Shown here one piece after another: positions 25,872 to 34,222 of a DNA stretch of 41,224 bases (positions are counted from its first letter, which is position 1; every line of letters starts with the position of its first letter). This stretch comes from Verrucomicrobiota bacterium. Lineage in GTDB: Bacteria; Verrucomicrobiota; Verrucomicrobiia; Chthoniobacterales; UBA10450. The position numbers and the translations under genes were made by a program. The stretch lies in contig QHNJ01000009.1 in NCBI GenBank assembly GCA_003218395.1, positions 1-41,224 of the forward strand, written 5' to 3'. Below the pieces are notes generated by a model. The model saw only the letters and a program-made list of their open reading frames with translations. It had not been told where the DNA came from and did no database searches.

Positions 25872-28037
25872 ATGGCCGCCAAGCTAAAAACCGATTCGCA
25901 CCTTGAGATTGCTCACGTCTTGTTCATCGACGTGGTGGGCTACTCGAAGTTGCTCGTCAACGAGCAGCGAGAAGTGGTTGAGCAACTTAATCGAACCGTA
26001 CGAAGAACTCCTCAGTTCCGGAAAAGCGAAGGGGCCGGCAAGCTAATTCGGATTCCGGTTGGCGACGGGATGGCCCTCGTCTTCTTCCAAACTCCGGAGG
26101 AGCCAGTGCAGTGTGCAATGGAAATTGCCAGGGCGCTGAAAAACCATCCGCAGATTCGGCTGCGGATGGGCGTCCACAGCGGCCCTGTCGATCAGGTCAA
26201 AGATGTCAATGACAGATCAAATGTCACTGGAGTGGGAATCAATATCGCGCAGCGAGTGATGGATTGCGGCGATGCTGGGCACATTCTGGTCTCCAAACGC
26301 GTGGCCGACGATCTCGCGCAAGACAGTCTTTGGCAGCCGCATCTGCACGAACTCGGTGACGTCGAGTTGAAACACGGTCAGAAGGTCGGAATCGTCAATC
26401 TTTACACTGAGGAACTCGGCAACCGAGAGTCGCCGCAGAAGTTCGCTTCGGCAAAGAAGCCGGAAGCGAAGCTCGAAAAAGCGCAGAGTGCTGATTCGAA
26501 GATCTGCCTGAGACGGTGGATTATCGGAATCGCCATCGGAACTGTTCTCGCGATCGCAGCGGCGAGATTTTATCGAATGGTAGGGACCGACCGCTGGGCC
26601 GTCCGCCCAAATGCTGTCGAACAAGGACGCCGCGGCGCGGCGTCCCTACCTGTTCCGAATAAATCGATTGCGGTGCTTCCGTTCGTGAACATGAGCGCGG
26701 ACAAGAACGACGAGTATTTGAGTGATGGCGTCAGCGAAGAGTTGATCACCGCGCTCTCGAAGATCACTGGTTTGCAAGTCAAGGCCCGGACTTCATCGTT
26801 CGCGTTCAAGGGCAAGAACGAAGATATCGAGAAAATCGGCGAGCTACTGCACGTCAGTCATTTGCTCGAAGGCAGCGTCGCCAGGGCTGGCAATAAATTG
26901 CGCATCACAGCGCAGCTCATCCAGGCCTCGGACGGCAACCATCTTTGGTCGGACACGTACGACCGCGAGATGCAGGACATCTTTGCGGTCCGCAGCGAAG
27001 TGGCGCAGCAGGTGGCGGCGACCTTGAAAATCCGTCTGCTCGGCGAGGAGAAGAAGCGCTTGGACCAGAAGCCGACGGAGAATATCGAAGCTTACAATCT
27101 CTACCGGCAAGGACGCTACTACGCCGACAAATTTTCCCAAGACGGTTTCAAAAAGGCGATCGGTTTCTATCAGCAGGCTATCGAGAAAGATCCTCGCTTC
27201 GCGCTCGCTTACGCCGGAATGGCCGACACTTACGTGCTGGCTGCGGATTTTTACATCCCGCCGCGGGAAGCGTTTTCAAAAGCAAAAGAGGCCGCGCTCA
27301 AAGCCATCGAAGTCGATGAGACTCTGGCTGAGGCCCATGCTTCACTTGGGTTCGTTCACTTCCATTACGACTGGGACTGGGCCGCAGCGGAAAAAGAGTT
27401 CAAGCGCGCGTTGACTCTCAATCCTCAATCAGCGCAGGCGCATTTACTCTATACGGAGTATTTGGCGGGAATGGGACGATACGACGAAGCATACAGTCAG
27501 GGTCGGCGAGCGCTGGAGCTTGACCCGCTTTCAATTTCAGCACGCTGGTCGCTGGGCTGGGCATCCCTGCATGCCGGTCGCAGCGATGACGCGATTCAGC
27601 AATTTTCCAAGGCGGCGGAACTTGATCCGAACAACGCTTGGGTGCGGCTATACTTAGGGCGCGCGTACCTGAGCAAAGGAATGGGGCAACGCGGTATCGA
27701 AGAAATGGAAACCGCCCAACGTCTCGAGCCCGACCATCCGATGGTGCTGGCTTTCCTCGGTTACGGCTACGCGGTCACAGGCCGACGCGCCGACGCGTTG
27801 AAGTCACTTCAGACTTTGGACGAAATAGAAAAGAAACATTACGTCTCGCGCATCTCCCGTGTTTACGTTTACGCTGGACTCGGAGACAAGGACAAGGCGT
27901 TTGAGTGGCTGGAGAAAGCTTACCAGGAACGCTCGGACTTGCTGGCGTGGTTTCGCAAAGACCCGGAATCGAAAAACCTTCAATCCGATCCGCGCTTCGC
28001 TGCGTTGATGCGGAAGATTGGATTTACAGAACCGTGA
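25872..28037 (+). CDS. Class III nucleotidyl cyclase/TolB-like/TPR protein
   Basis: 721 residues, intact paralogue of the broken gene at 22928. Cyclase domain 10-172: VLFIDVVGYSKLL, IPVGDGMALVFFQTPE, GINIAQRVMDCGDAGHI, so the metal Asp pair and the Asn/Arg pair are kept. Membrane helix ~215-235 (WIIGIAIGTVLAIAAARF). TolB-like domain from ~264 (KSIAVLPFVNMSADKNDEY, LLHVSHLLEGSVARAGNKLR, DIFAVRSEVAQQVAATL). About eight TPR units from ~400. It ends LQSDPRFAALMRKIG. Residues ~237-260 are encoded by a 72-base palindrome inserted just after the membrane helix. The ATG at 25872 follows a TTG. Confidence 0.9.
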   Translation: MAAKLKTDSHLEIAHVLFIDVVGYSKLLVNEQREVVEQLNRTVRRTPQFRKSEGAGKLIRIPVGDGMALVFFQTPEEPVQCAMEIARALKNHPQIRLRMGVHSGPVDQVKDVNDRSNVTGVGINIAQRVMDCGDAGHILVSKRVADDLAQDSLWQPHLHELGDVELKHGQKVGIVNLYTEELGNRESPQKFASAKKPEAKLEKAQSADSKICLRRWIIGIAIGTVLAIAAARFYRMVGTDRWAVRPNAVEQGRRGAASLPVPNKSIAVLPFVNMSADKNDEYLSDGVSEELITALSKITGLQVKARTSSFAFKGKNEDIEKIGELLHVSHLLEGSVARAGNKLRITAQLIQASDGNHLWSDTYDREMQDIFAVRSEVAQQVAATLKIRLLGEEKKRLDQKPTENIEAYNLYRQGRYYADKFSQDGFKKAIGFYQQAIEKDPRFALAYAGMADTYVLAADFYIPPREAFSKAKEAALKAIEVDETLAEAHASLGFVHFHYDWDWAAAEKEFKRALTLNPQSAQAHLLYTEYLAGMGRYDEAYSQGRRALELDPLSISARWSLGWASLHAGRSDDAIQQFSKAAELDPNNAWVRLYLGRAYLSKGMGQRGIEEMETAQRLEPDHPMVLAFLGYGYAVTGRRADALKSLQTLDEIEKKHYVSRISRVYVYAGLGDKDKAFEWLEKAYQERSDLLAWFRKDPESKNLQSDPRFAALMRKIGFTEP
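26579..26650. repeat. Three-way-junction palindromic element, copy 6 (in frame in a cyclase)
   Basis: 72 bases, exactly 24 codons. Outer stem GGTAG/CTACC (extended GGTAGGGAC/GTCCCTACC). Hairpin GGACGCCGC/GCGGCGTCC around GGC (26625-26645), perfect, and a weaker left hairpin in GGACCGACC...GGCCGTCC. Its right 26 bases match the copy at 4258-4283 at 24 positions. It lies between the membrane helix and the TolB-like domain and encodes VGTDRWAVRPNAVEQGRRGA and onward. Confidence 0.85.
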
Positions 28038-28065
28038 GCGTCGCATCTTCTTCGGAGTACGCTCA

Positions 28066-28188
28066 GTGAAACTTCGCAGCTTCTTCGCCGAGCTAAAGCA
28101 GCGCAACGTTTGTAAAGTTGCGATCGCGTACGCGATCGGCGCGTGGCTGCTCATTCAGTTCGTGCCGCAGAATGCATCGTCGCAATGA
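28066..28188 (+). pseudogene. Truncated paralogue N-terminus (40 codons)
   Basis: From GTG 28066: KLRSFFAELKQRNVCKVAIA then YAIGAWLLIQF, ending VPQNASSQ-stop. This copies the first ~30 residues of the next gene (NSRNFFAELKRRKVYSVAVT, then YAVVGWLLIQ), the opening helix typical of TolB-like/TPR proteins, and then stops. Its TGA overlaps the ATG of the following gene (ATGA). It looks like the leftover of a collapsed tandem duplication, although a 40-residue membrane peptide coupled to the next gene cannot be excluded. Confidence 0.55.
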
Positions 28189-29906
28189 ATTCAAGGAATT
28201 TTTTTGCCGAGCTAAAGCGGAGAAAAGTTTATAGCGTCGCGGTCACCTACGCAGTCGTTGGCTGGCTGCTGATCCAAGTCGTCACTCAGGTTTTTCCACC
28301 GTTCGAAATACCGAACTGGGCTGAGCGGCTCGTCATACTTGCAATCATCATCGGTTTCCCAGTTGCGTTGGTTCTGGGGTGGCTTTTCGATTTCACGCGA
28401 CACGGAATTATTCGAACGGCGGATCTATCTTCCGACGCCCGGATCGACGTCTCCCCGCCGGCGGATTCGAGAGAGAAATCGATCGCCGTTTTGCCTTTCA
28501 ACGATTTGAGCCCGGCAAAGGATCACGATTATTTCAGCGATGGTATTGCAGAGGAGCTTCTGGGAGCTCTGGCCAAAGTCGATGGGCTGCGGGTAGCAGC
28601 GCGGCGGTCTTCATTCTGGTTTAAGGACAAAGAGGCCGAGCTCAACGAAATCGCATCGAAGTTAAATGTGGGACACGTGCTAGAAGGCAGTGTTCGGCGC
28701 GATGGCAATCGTGTACGCGTCATGGCGGAACTGATCGACGCGTGCGACGGATTTACACTTTGGTCGGAAACGTACGAGCGCGAAATGCATGGGATTTTTG
28801 CGCTACAAGATGAGATTACGCGTTCCATTGTCGATGCGCTAAAGCTGAACCTCGATATTTCACCGCCACCTGCATCACGTAGCACCGAAGCTTACGATGC
28901 TTATTTGCACGGTCTCTTTTATTCGGACAAGAGCACCGAGGACGCATTGCGCAGAAGCCTCGAATTTTTTGAGCGCGCGCTGGAGAGAGATCCCAAGTTT
29001 AGTCGAGCGTGGACTGGAATCGCAAAGGCGTGGCTATGGTTGGCGGACGCTTACCTGCCGCCGCTCGAAGCTTATCCAAAAGTCCGTGATGCCGCTGTTC
29101 GCGCCTTGCAGCTAAACGATGAGGAGGCCGAAGCGCACGTATATCTCGCCGAGAGCAAACGCATTCTCGACTGGGACCTCGATGGCGCCGAAGCGGAATT
29201 TAATCGCGCTGTCGAGATAGACCCGAATTCGACGCCGTCGAATTACTTCATCGCTGCTCTCTACGCTGCACGCGGCGACCGCGACAAAGCGCTGGCCTAC
29301 CTGCAGCGTACGTCGAAAATCGACCCGGCTTCACTCTGGGTCAGCAACTTTGCCTGCGAGCTTTACCGTTATTTCGGTCTTTACGACGAAGCGATCGCGG
29401 CCGGCGAACGCGCGCTGCAACTTGATCCGACATTTGCCCATTATGGCGAGCCGGCCCTGGCAGCGCTTTATCGCGAGATAGGACGCTTCGATGATGCGAT
29501 TGCACTCTATAAAAAGGCACATGATTTGACGGGCAGACCAGGGTTCGGTCTGGCGATCACCTACGCGCGCATGAGCCGCCACAAGGAAGCGCTGGAAACC
29601 CTCGAAGGGGCCATCGCGGGCTGGGGCTATCGCCCGGGCGATGCAATTGCGCATGTGCATGTCGCACTGGGAGCGTATGATGACGCAATTCGCGACCTCG
29701 AACGTGCGTGCGAGCAGCGCTCGTCATCGTTGCACAGCGTGGGCATCGCGCCTGAATTCGTACCCCTTCGTTCGGATAAACGTTTCCTGTCGATCCTGAA
29801 AAGAATCGGGATCGAACCGGAGAAAGTCTTTGCGGCGACAGCGTCTCGATTATTGCACAATCGCGTCTCGTCCGTGGCCGTGGGAACGCACACCGTATTT
29901 GTTTAG
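28185..29906 (+). CDS. Membrane-anchored TolB-like/TPR protein
   Basis: 573 residues. N-terminal FFAELKRRKVYSVAVTYAVV and two hydrophobic helices (YAVVGWLLIQVVTQVF and LVILAIIIGFPVALVLGWLF) anchor it in the membrane. A TolB-like domain follows from ~100 (KSIAVLPFNDLSPAKDHDY, NVGHVLEGSVRRDGNRVR, GIFALQDEITRSIVDAL). TPR units then run from ~240 (EFFERALERDPKFSRAW, AEFNRAVEIDPNSTPS, AGERALQLDPTFAHYG). No cyclase domain is present. The final ~19 codons overlap the convergent site-2 protease gene by 57 bases. It probably acts in signalling through protein contacts. Confidence 0.88.
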   Translation: MNSRNFFAELKRRKVYSVAVTYAVVGWLLIQVVTQVFPPFEIPNWAERLVILAIIIGFPVALVLGWLFDFTRHGIIRTADLSSDARIDVSPPADSREKSIAVLPFNDLSPAKDHDYFSDGIAEELLGALAKVDGLRVAARRSSFWFKDKEAELNEIASKLNVGHVLEGSVRRDGNRVRVMAELIDACDGFTLWSETYEREMHGIFALQDEITRSIVDALKLNLDISPPPASRSTEAYDAYLHGLFYSDKSTEDALRRSLEFFERALERDPKFSRAWTGIAKAWLWLADAYLPPLEAYPKVRDAAVRALQLNDEEAEAHVYLAESKRILDWDLDGAEAEFNRAVEIDPNSTPSNYFIAALYAARGDRDKALAYLQRTSKIDPASLWVSNFACELYRYFGLYDEAIAAGERALQLDPTFAHYGEPALAALYREIGRFDDAIALYKKAHDLTGRPGFGLAITYARMSRHKEALETLEGAIAGWGYRPGDAIAHVHVALGAYDDAIRDLERACEQRSSSLHSVGIAPEFVPLRSDKRFLSILKRIGIEPEKVFAATASRLLHNRVSSVAVGTHTVFV

Positions 29907-30722
29907 ATCCTGCTGCGCCACGTGCATTCCAAAGAGCAACACCGCAATCAGACCAAAGTACAAGATCGACATTGTCCAACGCTGCGATGGCGTGACTTCG
30001 AAGTACCGTTGCTCTTCCTCCGTTCGTTTGCGGAAGAGCGAGTAAATCCGGGGCAGCGACAAAAGTATGATCAACCAGACAATAAAATTCGGATACTTCC
30101 ACCCGAACCAAAGGAGCAGGGCGAACCCGGGCAACCAAAGCCAGCGGGACAACGCGGTTACGATGCGTCCGCCATCCAGCATTCCAACCGGCGTCAGATT
30201 AAACAGATTAAGAAAATACCCGAACCAAGCGAGCGCGATGAACAGCGGTGCGGCGAACATTTCGCCCAAGGCGTTGCAGACCAATGCGCCAAAGCTGCCC
30301 AGCATTGGGCCGCCTATTCCCACGCATGCCTCCATCCAAGCGTTGCGCGGCGCTTCCTTGAGCGCGATGAACGCGCCCATGAACGGAATAAAAACAGGCG
30401 CGCCGACCTTGAGTCCGAATTTTTTCGCGACAAGCAAATGACCGGATTCGTGCACGAACAAGAGCAGGACAAATCCGAGCGCGAATTGCCAGCCCCAGAG
30501 CCGAGTGTAAACCCAGACCATCAGCAGCATGGTGCCGCCCGACTTGAGCAGGATTGGCAGGAACTTGAGGAGCGGCAGCAGAACAAACTTCAATTTCGCG
30601 AAAAACTTTGCGATCACGACGCCAACTACTGCAATTGGGCCAAACGCTTTTTTCACCCGGCTCCAAGCGGTCTCGGTGGATGGCGCCTTGTATTCCTCGG
30701 TTTTTTCGGTTTGAAGATTCAC
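29850..30722 (-). CDS. Site-2-protease-type M50 membrane metallopeptidase
   Basis: 290 residues with several hydrophobic helices. The zinc motif HESGH is at 91-95 inside FVLLLFVHESGHLLVAKKFG, and the third-ligand region is LFNLTPVGMLDGGRI (a D-G-G form of the family's NPxPxxxLDG) near 190. Before these, a conserved-looking turn PVFIPFMGAFIALKEAP. The family cleaves membrane proteins within the bilayer, often to release regulators. It is the last gene of a minus-strand run (10 bases after the NAD(P)HX gene) and overlaps the convergent TPR gene by 57 bases. Confidence 0.85.
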   Translation of the reverse strand: MNLQTEKTEEYKAPSTETAWSRVKKAFGPIAVVGVVIAKFFAKLKFVLLPLLKFLPILLKSGGTMLLMVWVYTRLWGWQFALGFVLLLFVHESGHLLVAKKFGLKVGAPVFIPFMGAFIALKEAPRNAWMEACVGIGGPMLGSFGALVCNALGEMFAAPLFIALAWFGYFLNLFNLTPVGMLDGGRIVTALSRWLWLPGFALLLWFGWKYPNFIVWLIILLSLPRIYSLFRKRTEEEQRYFEVTPSQRWTMSILYFGLIAVLLFGMHVAQQDLNKYGVRSHGHGRDAIVQ

Positions 30723-30731
30723 TGGAGAAAA

Positions 30732-32321
30732 TTAGACCGTCACGCTGTGCAATTCATTAAACGCGTCGCCCAGATGATCGAGAACATCGCGAGGCAATAA
30801 TGATTGCTCACTTTCGCTACCATTAAAAATCGCGATCTCCGCAGCGCGCCCGCATACCCACGCGCCGAGTCGCGCCGCATCGTAAAGAGATAGACCCTGT
30901 CCCACCAAACCGGCGCAGACGCCGGTGAGAATATCGCCCATTCCGCCGGTGGCCATTCCCGGATTGCCGGTTGTGTTATAGCTCAATGGGCGATCACGTT
31001 CAGCGACGATCGTTCGACTGCCTTTCAACAAAAGCGTCACCGGAAAACGGTGACAGAATTTCGTAGCCGTTTTAGCCCGCGGCTCTTTCTGGCTTGGAAA
31101 AAGGCGTTTCATCTCGCCCGGATGCGGCGTGAGTAGCCGTTCGCCTTTGCAACGCCTGAGCACTGAGGTTTTTTCTGACAAAATGTTGAGCCCGTCGGCA
31201 TCAAGCACCATCGGTTGCTTTGCTTTTTCGATCAGCTCGAGAATTTGGGCAGCGCGTGATTTTCCAAGACCAGGCCCAAGCGCCCAGACGTCGGGTTTTT
31301 CCTTGAGCAAGTCGTCGTAGGATTTAACTGGCTTCACCATCGCTTCCAGGGGTGCGGTGCTGGCAACGACCTCGTAGATTTCTTCCGGCACAAAAACTTC
31401 AACCAGACCTGCGCCTGCTCGCAACGCGCCCTGCGACGTCATCAGAGCTGCGCCGACGAATCCCTTGGAGCCAGCTACTACGCCAATGCGACCAAATTGA
31501 TTTTTGTATGCGCTGAATTTCCGACGGGGCAAAAGTGGCCCAAGAGAATGCGGGGCGGCGATCAGTTCATTCGACGCGCCTTCTGCCGTGAGATCGGGAA
31601 GTGGAACTACCTCTAGGCGACCGATGAGATCGAGCGCATTATCTACAACCAGGCCGCGCTTCGCGAAACCGATCGTGACGGTGAAATCGGCGATAATGCA
31701 GTCGCGATCGGCTTTGCCAGATTCGCCATCGAGACCGGTCGGAAGATCCACCGCGAAAACATAAGCGCCACTTTTCCGGCGTAGCTCGCTGATGTACCGG
31801 CAGGCTGTGCGCACGGGTTCGCGGAGGGGCGGTTTGGCGCCCAACCCAAGCAAGCCGTCGAGAACGATGATCGGAGAAGCGTTGCCCAGATATGTTTCTT
31901 CCGCCACGGCGTCCTGTGCAGCCGACGACTGATCGGCGACCTCTGCCCAAAGCTCGACAAGGGTGATGCCGAAGTCTACACCTTCCTGTGGTCGCGCACC
32001 CAAAATCTCGGTTGGCCTGCGACGCAAGCTTTCCAGCTTTTTGCGCATGAGGCCGCTGCAATCGCTCTCTTTGAAGGCAAGGCGGACTTCGATTTTCCAT
32101 CCGCTGCGTCGCAAGCATTGCGCGGCGACCAGCGCATCGCCTGCGTTATGACCTTTTCCGGCGAAAACGATGCACGTCCCGGGGCTGGGAAAAAATTTGC
32201 GGACTGCTCGCGCAACGCCCGCGCCTGCTTGATCCATTAACGCTTCGACTTCGACGCCCCGCGCGAAAGCCGCCTTTTCCGCGTCTCGCATTTGCGCCGA
32301 AGTTAGAATTGGCGAGTCCAA
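30732..32321 (-). CDS. nnr: Bifunctional NAD(P)H-hydrate repair enzyme
   Basis: 529 residues with two domains. Residues ~1-225 are the YjeF_N epimerase: FAGKGHNAGDALVAAQCL near 50-70 and VDLPTGLDGESG near 205. Residues ~240-529 are the ribokinase-like dehydratase: GRIGVVAGSKGFVGAALMTS, ALGPGLGKSRAA, LDADGLNIL, LTPHPGEMKRL and the nucleotide motif NPGMATGGMGDILTGV. It restores hydrated NADH and NADPH. The start is TTG 32321, directly after the amidase stop, with GGAGGG at the end of the amidase gene serving as its ribosome site. Confidence 0.95.
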   Translation of the reverse strand: MDSPILTSAQMRDAEKAAFARGVEVEALMDQAGAGVARAVRKFFPSPGTCIVFAGKGHNAGDALVAAQCLRRSGWKIEVRLAFKESDCSGLMRKKLESLRRRPTEILGARPQEGVDFGITLVELWAEVADQSSAAQDAVAEETYLGNASPIIVLDGLLGLGAKPPLREPVRTACRYISELRRKSGAYVFAVDLPTGLDGESGKADRDCIIADFTVTIGFAKRGLVVDNALDLIGRLEVVPLPDLTAEGASNELIAAPHSLGPLLPRRKFSAYKNQFGRIGVVAGSKGFVGAALMTSQGALRAGAGLVEVFVPEEIYEVVASTAPLEAMVKPVKSYDDLLKEKPDVWALGPGLGKSRAAQILELIEKAKQPMVLDADGLNILSEKTSVLRRCKGERLLTPHPGEMKRLFPSQKEPRAKTATKFCHRFPVTLLLKGSRTIVAERDRPLSYNTTGNPGMATGGMGDILTGVCAGLVGQGLSLYDAARLGAWVCGRAAEIAIFNGSESEQSLLPRDVLDHLGDAFNELHSVTV

Positions 32322-33176
32322 TCAGCCCTCCCCCTCTTTCGGCGTTGCGCTCGACTTGGAGTCGACTGGTTTCGATGATTTCTTCTTCTTCGACGACTTA
32401 GAGCTTGAGCGTTTCTTGTGTGAACGTTTTGATCGAGAGCGCTCGGAGCCACGCACGTTCGTTTGATCGATGTACGATTGGAGTGGAATACTTTCAGCAG
32501 TGGCCACTCGTGTCGCGCTCAACGCACTGGTCACCGAAAAACGCCCGCGGACTCCGGCAGCAATCTCTTCGGCGAGTTTTTGTCGGTAGGTGGCATTCTG
32601 GGCGTATGCCGCTTCGGTTGGGTTGGTAAGGAAGCCGCACTCCACGAGTACTGCCGGGACCTTTGTCTTTCGCAAAACATAGTAACCGCGGCGCCGCACT
32701 CCGCGATTCGGCGAAGGCGCGCCGCCTGCGACAAAATAATGGACGGCTGAGGCGAGCGGCAGGCTGTCGCGGCTGTAAAAATATGTCTCGATGCCATCTG
32801 CACCCGCCCGTTTTGTCGAATTGAAATGGATACAAACGAAAATGGCGTTGCGATACGAGTTCGCGATCGCAACCCGCGTCGGCAAGGGGACAAAGACATC
32901 GCTCTCCCGGGTCATGACGACGCGATAGCCATTGGCCGTAAGAACGCTTTTGAGTCGCCGCGCGACGTCAAGCGTCATCTCCTTTTCTGGGATCTTCTGG
33001 CCGGGAATACCACCGCGGTCGAAACCGCCGTGGCCGGCATCGATCACCACAATCGTGGACGAGCCGCCGCCTTGAGAATCACGGCTTGCCTGTGCCGCGG
33101 AGGAAGTGCCGCAGGTCAGGATCACAATCGACAAACCGGCAATAAGTAAACGCAATCGGCAAAATTTTGTTGGCAT
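32322..33176 (-). CDS. N-acetylmuramoyl-L-alanine amidase (Amidase_3)
   Basis: 284 residues. Signal peptide to ~30 (LLIAGLSIVILTCGTSSAAQA). Catalytic domain: zinc His49 in VVIDAGHGGFDRGG, Glu64 in IPEKEMTLDVARRL, His near 116 in IFVCIHFNST, and catalytic Glu near 179 in AVLVECGFLTN. The C-terminal ~50 residues are unusually Ser/Lys-rich (SERSRSKRSHKKRSSSKSSK), a basic tail that may bind the wall or nucleic acid-like polymers. It cleaves the stem peptide from muramic acid. The ATG overlaps the stop of the preceding gene (TAATG). Confidence 0.92.
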   Translation of the reverse strand: MPTKFCRLRLLIAGLSIVILTCGTSSAAQASRDSQGGGSSTIVVIDAGHGGFDRGGIPGQKIPEKEMTLDVARRLKSVLTANGYRVVMTRESDVFVPLPTRVAIANSYRNAIFVCIHFNSTKRAGADGIETYFYSRDSLPLASAVHYFVAGGAPSPNRGVRRRGYYVLRKTKVPAVLVECGFLTNPTEAAYAQNATYRQKLAEEIAAGVRGRFSVTSALSATRVATAESIPLQSYIDQTNVRGSERSRSKRSHKKRSSSKSSKKKKSSKPVDSKSSATPKEGEG

Positions 33177-34084
33177 TACCGGTCATCTTTGGGCAACCCA
33201 GGCGGGCGGTCCGAAAGTTTCGGCGTCGTGCCGCGTGCGGTTTGCGCGGCCGGCGCCTCGATCACACCGCCGCGCACCGCTACGTCGCCATTAGCGGCGT
33301 GCACAAGACGTGGGCGCGTTTTTGTTTCCATGAAAGAAGAGTGCGCAAGCAGTTCACCGTTTAAGCCAATGCGCGAATAGGACCAGGCGCGTGGCGCCGC
33401 GCAATGGAGAACATGCAATTGATTCGCGCGATCGATTTCTGCCTGTGGTTCCTCGAAAGCGATGGTCCGGCCCAACGAATAAGTCGCATAGACGGTTCCG
33501 CTGTCCCTGTCCTGCACGCGTACATACAAAGAGGTATGGTCCGGAAAGCGGTTTGTGAGTAGCGCGTAGGTGCGCGCGTTCCCGGGCGCGGCAACGCCGT
33601 CGGGAATACCGACTGTCTGCTGCCAGATCGGCCGCGCATCGGTCACTTCGAAAACGCGCGTTCCCGAATAAAAAAATTTCTCCAAATCCGCGAAATAAAT
33701 ATGCGCACGAACGTGATAGGTGCCGAAATCGTGCACCGGATAAAGCGGAGTAAGATTGATCCGCTGTGTCACCTTTTGCCCGGCTTCAATTTTCAAGGGC
33801 GGTTGCGCGTTATCTGTCGCGATGGGCGGAATCGGCTGACCTTCGCTTCCAGTCACCTCGAATCCAAACCACGATTGCCCATCGGCATCGTGAAGGTCCA
33901 CATCGCGTCCGGCCAGATTGGTAATGGCAAGTGTGGCTACCACCGGCTCGTAAGCGATGTACTGCAATCGCTTGAATTTCAGGTCCACCTGAATTTGCGC
34001 TTCTCCTGTGACCGCAAAGAGGAAAACGCATACAACCAGCAGGATATATTTTATCACACGGTAAAATAACGCAATTGGTAGCAT
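33176..34084 (-). CDS. Secreted protein of unknown function
   Basis: 302 residues from the ATG at 34084, which opens a hydrophobic signal (LPIALFYRVIKYILLVVCVF to VTGEAQ). An in-frame start 93 bases further upstream exists. The mature protein is beta-rich, with YIAYEPVVATLAITNLAGR (an Ig-like opening also seen in proteins that begin with a transglutaminase or BsuPI-like domain), VTQRINLTPLYPVHDFGTY and YATYSLGRTIAFEEP. No catalytic motif is seen. It overlaps the amidase start by one base (TAATG), so the two are likely translated together. Confidence 0.65.
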   Translation of the reverse strand: MLPIALFYRVIKYILLVVCVFLFAVTGEAQIQVDLKFKRLQYIAYEPVVATLAITNLAGRDVDLHDADGQSWFGFEVTGSEGQPIPPIATDNAQPPLKIEAGQKVTQRINLTPLYPVHDFGTYHVRAHIYFADLEKFFYSGTRVFEVTDARPIWQQTVGIPDGVAAPGNARTYALLTNRFPDHTSLYVRVQDRDSGTVYATYSLGRTIAFEEPQAEIDRANQLHVLHCAAPRAWSYSRIGLNGELLAHSSFMETKTRPRLVHAANGDVAVRGGVIEAPAAQTARGTTPKLSDRPPGLPKDDR

Positions 34085-34222
34085 AAAAAATTGGCGCCCG
34101 TTCTGGCTTGGTTGCTTCGTCACCGCGTTCCCTCGCAACCCGCAATCGTTGCCTGTTGTATTCTTTCGCCGTCGCACCAGTTGTTTGCTGATGTCGCGTC
34201 GCGGTGCATGCTGAGCATTACA

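Noticed and set aside
29922-30800. A 292-codon plus-strand frame over the site-2 protease
   Set aside because: Highly charged, repetitive shadow of the conserved M50 gene and its neighbour on the minus strand.
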